From the NCBI GenBank assembly GCA_903813345.2, contig CAIIXF020000010.1, positions 31,393,425 through 31,457,424 on the forward strand: 64,000 nt of DNA. The letters run 5' to 3'. A model generated the notes under the pieces. That model was not told the DNA's origin and searched no databases. It was given only the letters and a program-made list of their open reading frames with translations. Positions 57,193-64,000 of this stretch are shown here, one piece after another (positions within the stretch are counted from its first letter, which is position 1; every line of letters begins with the position of its first letter). The position numbers were made by a program, and so were the translations under genes. The stretch comes from Owenia fusiformis. Taxonomy: Eukaryota; Annelida; Polychaeta; Sabellida; Oweniidae.

Positions 57193-58059
57193 GGTCGCGA
57201 GTAAATCTCAGGCACGACATGGAAATCTGAAATTATAGAGGGCGCATTTACATTTTACACACGGCGAAATGAAACAAAGATTTCCCGGGAAATGTTGGAC
57301 AATACTAGTATATTAATAGTCTATTGTACATTGTACAACCACATTTGACCAGCACGATCACAAATCACATAGGGACCAATTAATATGATCTAAAACAATC
57401 AACCACGTACTGACCGAGCTTAGTAAAGAAAAAATATCAAGGATCAAGGTAAATCACTTATGATCAGGAACAATCACCTAAACCAGGGACAATCAACTAA
57501 GATTAGAACAATTGAGTACAATCACAGTATCGAAACAAAATATTAAGAATCACAACCAAACAATTGCCCAGAAGAGTCAAGAAAAATTTAAAGTAATAAA
57601 AACAATCACTTAAGATTAAGAACAATCACCTGTAAAATTGTTTAGGATCGACCCAATCCCTAAGGATCAAGACAGATTCTAAGGATCAAAAACATTATCA
57701 CTTAAGACCAATAACAATCACCTAGGATCAAGATTAATCACTTAAAATTAAGAACACCAAGGGCTCAGAAGAAATTTTTGGATCGGGAAAAATCACTTAG
57801 TGTGCTGTTAATGGGTTCAATAATGTAAGTCCAATATAAGATGACATATAATGCATTTTTATTTGAGACATATTTACTATAACTTGACAGACATCTAGCA
57901 GCCCCTCGGCTATTGGCTAAAACACATCACGTGGTACAAAAGTAGGTCGAATTTGTGTAGTCCCGCCATATTTAGACAGACTTCCGGTACAAGTGCACTT
58001 GGATTTGCGCCCTCTATAATTTCAGATTTCCATGTCGTGCCTGAGATTTACTCGCGACC
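57193..58059. mobile_element. Mutator-like inverted-repeat element 3, 867 bp, 9-bp TSD
   Basis: A perfect 9-bp repeat, TAATTTAAT, at 57184-57192 and 58060-58068 flanks inverted termini GGTCGCGAGTAAATCTCAGG, identical for about 52 bp through CATGGAAATCTGAAATTATA and GAGGGCGCA. The interior (57350-57790) is a degenerate array of AACAATCACTTAAGATCAAG-like words. There is no transposase. Confidence 0.9.
57350..57790 (+). repeat. Degenerate AACAATCACTTAAGATCAAG-type array
   Basis: Words AACAATCAC, ACTTAAGATYAAG and AGGATCAA recur every 20-30 bp without strict periodicity inside element 3. Confidence 0.75.
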
Positions 58060-58234
58060 TAATTTAATTTCTTCGCCAATCTAAAAGATAGATGGTGCTG
58101 ACTGTGCCGCAGTGTCGAGACATGGGAGTTTGATAGATTCTAAAATGATAAAATTTACAGAATCATACCTGAAGATAGATGAGCGTTATAACTATCAATT
58201 AAGCCAGCTCTTCTCTTCTTGTTTTCTGCTGTAG

Positions 58235-58410
58235 AATCGTTGTATTTAGAGAGTGTTTGAGAGACAGATACGGACCCTTTTCAACTTCCTCCACGATGGA
58301 TTTCTCTAAAACTAAAACTTACGAAACGAAAACACCTTCTGTAAAGATGGAATTTGAAGCGAAAACATCACCAGCACGATCATTAAACAGAAAACTGGAA
58401 GCTTTGCTAC
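58235..58410 (+). CDS. Candidate first coding exon of a host gene (weak COG6-like N-terminus)
   Basis: A strong polypyrimidine acceptor (CTTCTTGTTTTCTGCTGTAG) ends at 58234. ATG at 58296 has a good Kozak context (CCACGATGG). The frame reads MDFSKTKTYETKTPSVKMEF then EAKTSPARSLNRKLEALL and meets a donor, GTAAAG, at 58411; without splicing it stops 8-9 bases later. The final NRKLEALL resembles the SRKLxxIL start of the conserved part of COG6, a Golgi tethering complex subunit, but eight residues are too few to name it. The following exon is not visible in the window; the next 3.4 kb is transposon sequence. Confidence 0.45.
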
Positions 58411-58773
58411 GTAAAGTTTGAAGATATTTTATTTATCATTCATGATTTAAAAATAATTTTAGAGATTCATGAAAAAACTTCTCTTGAAAGTTGACGGCTT
58501 TACATTTCTCAAATATTCAAAGGAGTGGTATCGATATGGAGAACTTATCTTGATTTTTATCTATTTTGGGGGGATTTTGTTTTAATTTTTGAATATTTTT
58601 TTAACACCAAAAATTCCTTTGTACTGTATAATATTGAGAGGTTTAAAACATGTTGTATACATATGCTATTTTGTTCCAACAAGGTTCGGAAAGACATTTT
58701 ATTTCATTCTCAAGCATTGGTAGAAAGGAGCAAAAACAATTGCACTAAAAAAATGTTAACAAAAACAATTATA

Positions 58774-59857
58774 CCAGGTCATTCAATAAGTTCACGGAAA
58801 AACGCTCTCATTTCAAGGATTTTTGATATTTTCTCATGAAATTTTCACACAATGTATAAAAACTGAGACTAACATAGTATATTAGTCTCAGATAAAAAGT
58901 ACTTTCTGGTTGATTCTGAAAATATCAGCATCTCTTATTTGATTGGTCAAAAATAAGGGTTACTATGGTAACTTGACTTTTGGGTAGGCGGGGCACTTTT
59001 TACGTCACATTAGAAAAACAACAGAATAGTAGGCAATTTATGAGTATATCACATGAGTCCGCTTTCTACTTGTGCATGATATTACTTAATGTAATAATAG
59101 TAACAACTATTGTCCCATAAGGTTTTAGAAATATTCTCCCGCATGTTTAATGCACAGTGCAGTAGGTTCCATTCAAGCCATTGACGAGACAATGCTCTAA
59201 AGTCATCTCAAAAACTTGTTTGAAGGGCAATCTGGACTGCAGTCGAAAGTAGCTTCATTGTTTCATAAAGTCAACCTCTTAGCTGATCCTTCATCCTAGT
59301 GAAAACACGGCAAAATCAAAGTTGCCTCATCTGGAGGGTATGTAACTTGGGCAGCTTTGCCTATTTTGCCAGTTATTTGTGATGGTGTCCTGCACAATAT
59401 TAGCAGTGTGATAGGCTGCATTATTCTGTGGGAAAAATTTAGAGTTCGGCTGAATGGAAGTTTTAATCAACTTACCATACCATTACTTTGTTGATTTTCT
59501 GGTCCACTGGTACAGCATTAACTAGCACAATTTCAGAAATGTTCGTGAAAACAATGAACATCAATTTTCCCTCAAAAATCTGTAATTTGAATAAGAACAA
59601 ATAAAAAATAAGGACCCTTCCTTTGCACATATTGATAGATTTCTGTAATGGTAAATTGTCTGACGTAAAACGTGCCCGCCTACCCAAAAGTCAAGTTACC
59701 ATAGTAACCCTTATTTTCGACCAATCTAATAAGAGATGCTGAGATCTTAAGAATCAATCAGACAGTATTTTTTAAACATTGTGTGAAAATTTTATTAGAA
59801 AATATCAAGAATCATTGAAATGAGAGCATTTTTCCGTGAACTTATTGAGCGGGCTGG
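58774..59857 (-). mobile_element. mariner-like element, about 230-bp inverted termini
   Basis: The left end CCAGGTCATTCAATAAGTTC and the right end's reverse complement CCAGCCCGCTCAATAAGTTC are flanked by TA (58772-58773, 59858-59859). Inverted identity extends inward to about 59005 and 59660, through GTTACTATGGTAACTTGACT. CAATAAGTTC near the end is typical of mariner termini. A transposase relic is encoded on the minus strand between. Confidence 0.88.
59100..59445 (-). pseudogene. mariner transposase C-terminal remnant
   Basis: On the minus strand NNAAYHTANIVQDTITNNWQ matches DNAxxHxA, the block of the second catalytic aspartate, here degraded to N. Then YPPDEA/DFAVFS matches PYSPDLAPxDFxLF, and RALSRQWLEWNLLHCALN the mariner end. 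Several frameshifts make it inactive. Confidence 0.6.
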
Positions 59858-59993
59858 TATAAAATATTTCTACATAATTTTCGCATTAAATTGTTGTCAA
59901 TCAGTCAACATTACATAAAATACCGTGTTTTTACAGAATGTTTTCAATGATTGGTTTAAGAGAAAAACATTGTTGAATTCAGTTCTCCATATC

Positions 59994-61863
59994 CACGGGT
60001 AACTAGAGTATCCGCGTATATTGAGTATGACCGGTTCTAAGCTTACGAGTGTGACCGTATTTCTGTTCCTATAAACAGACGAGGTGAGTACTTGCTTTTT
60101 ATGAACACTTTCGAACGTTTTCTTTTTATCCTACTTGGTCAATGGATGATACTTGGTATACTTATAATGCCAGGCATATCACAAGGGGCCTTAATCAAGA
60201 GAAAACGTATTAATATTAGATTGAAGCCGTAAAATCCTAGTTTCCAGCATCTTTGATCAGTTTTTGTGTAACACAACACAACTCCGAAGAGGATGACACA
60301 TCTTATGTATAATATATAGCTAGATCTACAAATTAGTCATGAATATTTTAAATAATTTAGCCTGCTCTGTCCAAATATGATACATCTTTGAATTTTTGAG
60401 AATACGAATGTCACTGGTGCCCCATTATTGGAGAATACGGTTGTGAAATGTCTTGGATCGGCATTTAACCGGTGTTTGGATACGACTTTTAGCGGTGACA
60501 GATGCAAAAGGTAATTCGAAATACCAGAATGTTGAGGCTCTTCAGACGCTTGCAGTAGGTCTCCAATATAAAGTTGGAAGAACTAAATAAGAGTAGATGA
60601 CTTATAGTGTCAAGAGCCTATTTTTTCCAAAATAATTCAGTTAAACGAAATATGCTTTTAGAACATTTTTTATCGAATTTCAGTAATATAATAAGACAGG
60701 TTTTATACCAATACATTACAATGTATGGAAAGAAAAGTTTATCATGTATTTGAAAATATAAACATTGGAGAATTGTTGGGTATGCTGTAATCCTGTACCG
60801 GATAAATTCGTCTCATGCACCGCATACACTCCACTGGTGATCCACTCGATTACGCTGGTTACCAAAACGAACCGTTTTGGTAACAAAATGTCGGAACGTC
60901 GAAGGCACGATTTTTCTTTTTTCCATATTTCACGCGTTGTAGGCAGAATCCCCACGACGTTTTTTCTCACAAAGTGCATCAGTATCATATGTTTTAGAAA
61001 ATATACATGTTTGCGAAAAAATAGCTCAGAGGGCAACAGAATCGTCGATTTACTTCCTCACTTAAGTTACATAAACGGTTTTTCGAAAAACAGTTAAGAT
61101 CTGCACTTTTAACCCAAACCGTTTATGTAACTTAAGTGACGAAGTAAATCGACGATTCTGTTGTCTTCTGAACTATTTGTTCGCAAATATGTACACTTTC
61201 TTAAACATAGGATACTGATACAGTTTGTGTTAAAAAATGTCGTGGGAATTCTGCCTACAACGTGTAAAATAAGGAAACGAGAAAAATCGTATCTTCCGGA
61301 TGTTCCGACATTTTGTTACCAAAACGAACCGTTTTGGTAACCAGCGTAATCGAGTGGATCACCAGTGCACTCGTATTCTACACCGGTAACATTCCGATCA
61401 CATCAATCAGTGGGCCGTGTTACACTCGTTTCCATGACATTTCACAAGCGTATCCTCTGGGAAAAGATAAATCCTTCTCTTGCTCACTCTACGGGGGATC
61501 ATATAAACTGAGATTTGGAGATCTTGTTCAGGTTAGCCATAAAAAGGTTTGGGATTTGTTTTTTTCTACTGTGATATTAATGATTTGGCTCTAAGGCGAG
61601 AAATCTGTACTTTCTGATTGATATTCCATTATGAACAGTTACATTGCTAAAATAGCTCATGTTTAACATTTTTTTGTTACATTACTATTAAATACAGCAT
61701 AAACTATATTCAACAAACACAATTTCAAAAAGGATAATATAGAAGTTAACCTTTATTTTCCATTTTTAAGCAGCTGTGCCTCTCATGACTTTCCAAAACA
61801 GGTCATATTCGTAGCCTAAGAACCGGTCATACTCAATATACGCGGATACTCTAGTATCCCGTG
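59994..61863. mobile_element. 1.87-kb inverted-repeat element with 6-bp TSD
   Basis: Inverted ends CACGGGTAACTAGAGTATCC (left) and CACGGGATACTAGAGTATCC (right, reverse-complemented) share about 65 bp, through TATTGAGTATGACCGGTTCT. The 6-bp repeat CATATC flanks both sides (59988-59993, 61864-61869). A 27-bp sequence at 58519-58545 is, inverted, the same as the flanks joined with one CATATC, so an empty target is visible. The superfamily is not assigned. It contains the foldback at 60832. Confidence 0.8.
60832..61367. mobile_element. 536-bp foldback with 5-bp TSD, inserted in the 1.87-kb element
   Basis: Arms of about 251 bp (60832-61082 and 61116-61367) are inverse of each other with few mismatches around a 33-bp loop. 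The ends start CACTGGTGATCCACTCGATT. CACTC flanks both sides (60827-60831, 61368-61372). Each arm contains a smaller perfect hairpin, GTTACCAAAACG / CGTTTTGGTAAC with loop AAC. CAC ends with a 5-bp target repeat are a Transib/RAG-like combination, but assignment is speculative. Confidence 0.85.
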
Positions 61864-61908
61864 CATATCGATACCACTCCTTTCCCGCCAGTTTTCAAAT
61901 AAAAGTTA

Positions 61909-62299
61909 AAAGGACGATTCTCGGTTTGGAGAACGAAATTCATCAATCTAAATGAGCATTATCCCTGCTTCGGACAAATTTGATATTTTTACATAATATA
62001 GATTTGAATGTCTTCTTTTGAATAATCATAATTTAATTTGGGTAATATTTCTAGATTTTTTGCAAAGAAATATTAGCGCAGTACACTGATGAACTTCTCC
62101 CCAAATCGAGACTTGTATTTTATTGAATCGGTCTAATTGAGCATTATCCCTGCTTCAGACCAATTTGTTATCTTTACATCTTGTAGATTTAAATGTCCTC
62201 TTTTGAATAATCTTGGTTTAATTTGGGTAATATTTCTATATTTTTCATGAAAAAATTATTAGCCCAGGAGACTGTTCTCCAAACCGAGAATCGTCCTTT
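61909..62299. mobile_element. 391-bp inverted-repeat element with internal duplication
   Basis: AAAGGACGATTCTCGGTTTG continues to GGAGAAC and pairs with the inverse at 62274-62299. Inside, two units start with GAGCATTATCCCTGCTTC at 61954 and 62139 (185 bp apart). No clear target duplication. Confidence 0.8.
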
Positions 62300-62987
62300 A
62301 TTAATCATTCTAAATAGTCCACATACAATTCAGAAAACATTTTTCACACCAATCCAAAGAGTCAATAAAGGACATGTAATAACTTTTTGATTTTTCCATT
62401 TCGATCTTTTCTAAACATGCTTAATTTGAAAAAAATCAGCGTTCATTGGCTTACCAAATAGATATTATTGTAGCTTACCATTGGTGTCTATGAGAACTAA
62501 ATTTTTGAAATGCATTTAACTTTGAACTATTTTCAAGCATGGATGAGTTCATTTCTTGACTATTTGTAAAACGATTTTCTTAATTATATTCGGAAAAAAC
62601 ACAAGAGAATGAATGCTATATGCATTGGCGTAAATTATCACTTATAAAGATACGTGGGACATCTTAAGTTGCAAAATAAATTCACAATTTTTTCGAACAG
62701 AAAGTCCTTCAAAACCACTTTTTGGAATTAAAAAAAAACTTTGATCATCAGTTAAGACTACAATATAAGGCAAAGTGGTATAAACTTCATAGATATATGG
62801 GAGCTTTAAAGTCTGCGTGATATAGCTTAAACATGCAAGTGTTTTTCACCCGCACAAATACTTTACGTAATATTTCGAATAACCATGAATTAATAGGGAG
62901 TCAATGTTATTCAATGACACACACATCAACGTGATGTTTTATTCCACGTTCACACCGTTCTTGAAATTAAAGTGGTGTAACTCGGCG
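62300..62987. other. No gene recognised
   Basis: AT-rich; nothing coding or repeated identified. Confidence 0.5.
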
Positions 62988-63110
62988 GAAATCGGACAAA
63001 TAGAGATTCGGACGAATGGAATTCGAACAAATAGGATTTGGACGAGTGGGATTTGAACCAATGGGTTTCGGACCATTGGGATTCCAATCAATGGGATTCG
63101 GACCATTGGG
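62988..63110 (+). repeat. 15-bp minisatellite related to that of element 1
   Basis: About eight degenerate units of GGGATTCGGACCATT. The spacing and core TTCGGAC match the arrays at 305-423 and 1355-1429, suggesting one end of a related Mutator-like element. The second end is not in the window. Confidence 0.85.
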
Positions 63111-64000
63111 AAAAGTTGTATCAAAGTTTTATTCTTAAAAAGATGGCAACGACGTGATTTTATTAAAATGGTTAAACACATTTTAATCACGACCTTGTAA
63201 AGGTACTATACATTGGATTTAGTTTTATTTTCCTCTTCTAATTTTGCATTAATAATTATTCACCTTTATGTAAGCGATCGGTCTTTTTCGTTAACCCCAT
63301 TGGCAGAATCCAAGGGAAGGGGTGTGTCCATGCCCCCCCCCTCTTTGGTGGGCCCAAAATAAATGTTAAGGGTCCCAAAAATGTTTGGACCCAAATCTTT
63401 TGTAGGGCCTCAAAATGGACCTTTTGGGCAAAACTTTGTCTTCTTGGGGCTATTTTAGGCGTAATTATCCAAAATGGGACTTAAATGTTAAAAGTTTGAG
63501 ACTGTTTTTTGGTATTAGGGGCCCAAAATTATTATTTTTCCTTCAATGAAATGTGCCCCCCCCCCTTGTTAGATATTGGATCCGCCAGTGTAACACTGCA
63601 GCACATTCCTGATCGATTGCTTCACTGTTTTATGGTACATTTTGAAAGTCAACAACTAAACCATATTATACAAAACAAATACTATCAACTACTTCTTGGT
63701 TCTTATCATTGATTGTATCTTATTATTAATTTATTCATCATATATAATTGTTTCACAGTCCTTGGCCACATTAATTGTATTTTGGTAACCCAGGAGCATG
63801 TAGTACGTTGTAGGCCTATATGTTATGTCATTCTGATACTCAGACCATCTCTGCTATGCACAAGAACTGAGAGAAGGCTGTGATATCTCACGATGATGTT
63901 ATGTATAATTTCTTCAGTGCATACAATCTTTCAATGTATGTTTTCCACACATAATACCTTTGGTAACCGGTAACCGGTAACCGGGGTATCGGTTGTATGC
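63111..64000. other. No gene recognised; short tandem at the edge
   Basis: G/C homopolymer runs near 63335 and 63555, and three copies of the 7-bp GGTAACC at 63962-63982, probably a transposon end cut by the window edge. Confidence 0.5.

Noticed and set aside
1-64000. tRNA or rRNA genes
   Set aside because: No A/B-box pair with foldable arms and no rRNA core sequence were noticed by eye; a tRNAscan run would be decisive.

Overview
This is AT-rich eukaryotic DNA, almost certainly from an invertebrate and probably a marine one. I see no bacterial operons, no ribosome binding sites and no intact long cellular gene. Instead there are isolated exon-sized open segments with splice signals inside a graveyard of transposons: LINEs, DIRS-like retroelements, piggyBac, mariner, hAT-derived sequence, Mutator-like elements, TA-target MITEs, and a multi-copy element whose protein begins with a RAG1 N-terminal-like zinc module. 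That mix is familiar from echinoderm, hemichordate, mollusc, amphioxus and cnidarian genomes. The sequence alone does not let me choose among them.

Layout. 0-2 kb: a Mutator-like non-autonomous element with a 9-bp target duplication and inverted 15-bp minisatellites. 3.5-6.7 kb: a 162-bp tandem array, then an OB-fold-like exon split by a 5'-truncated LINE with a 14-bp target duplication. 7.9-10.2 kb: a 2.3-kb inverted-repeat element. 10.4-14.3 kb: two candidate host exons, LINE debris and a 327-bp triplication. 15-44.5 kb: at least six broken copies of the RAG1-N-terminal-like element (near 15-17, 21-22.7, 23.8-28.2, 29.3-33.7, 37.1-37.5 and 42.8-44.5 kb), with MITE and mariner insertions inside several of them and piggyBac, LINE and DIRS fragments between. 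45-51.6 kb: an SGNH-plus-gag region, a piggyBac relic and a rearranged DIRS element. 52.6-64 kb: inverted-repeat elements (two more with perfect 9-bp target duplications), a hAT-derived terminal exon, a candidate first coding exon of a host gene near 58.3 kb, and a 536-bp foldback with a 5-bp target duplication.

Most interesting. The best-preserved RAG1-N-terminal-like copy (29278-33691) has matching 13-bp inverted termini starting CAC and a 4-bp flanking duplication TAAT. It has two N-terminal cysteine modules, a phase-0 intron also seen in another copy, and D, D and E motifs in the order expected of a DDE transposase. Direct repeats in the window supply an empty site for one MITE insertion, and nesting gives a relative order of events. 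Family names rest on motif reading only; no database search was possible.
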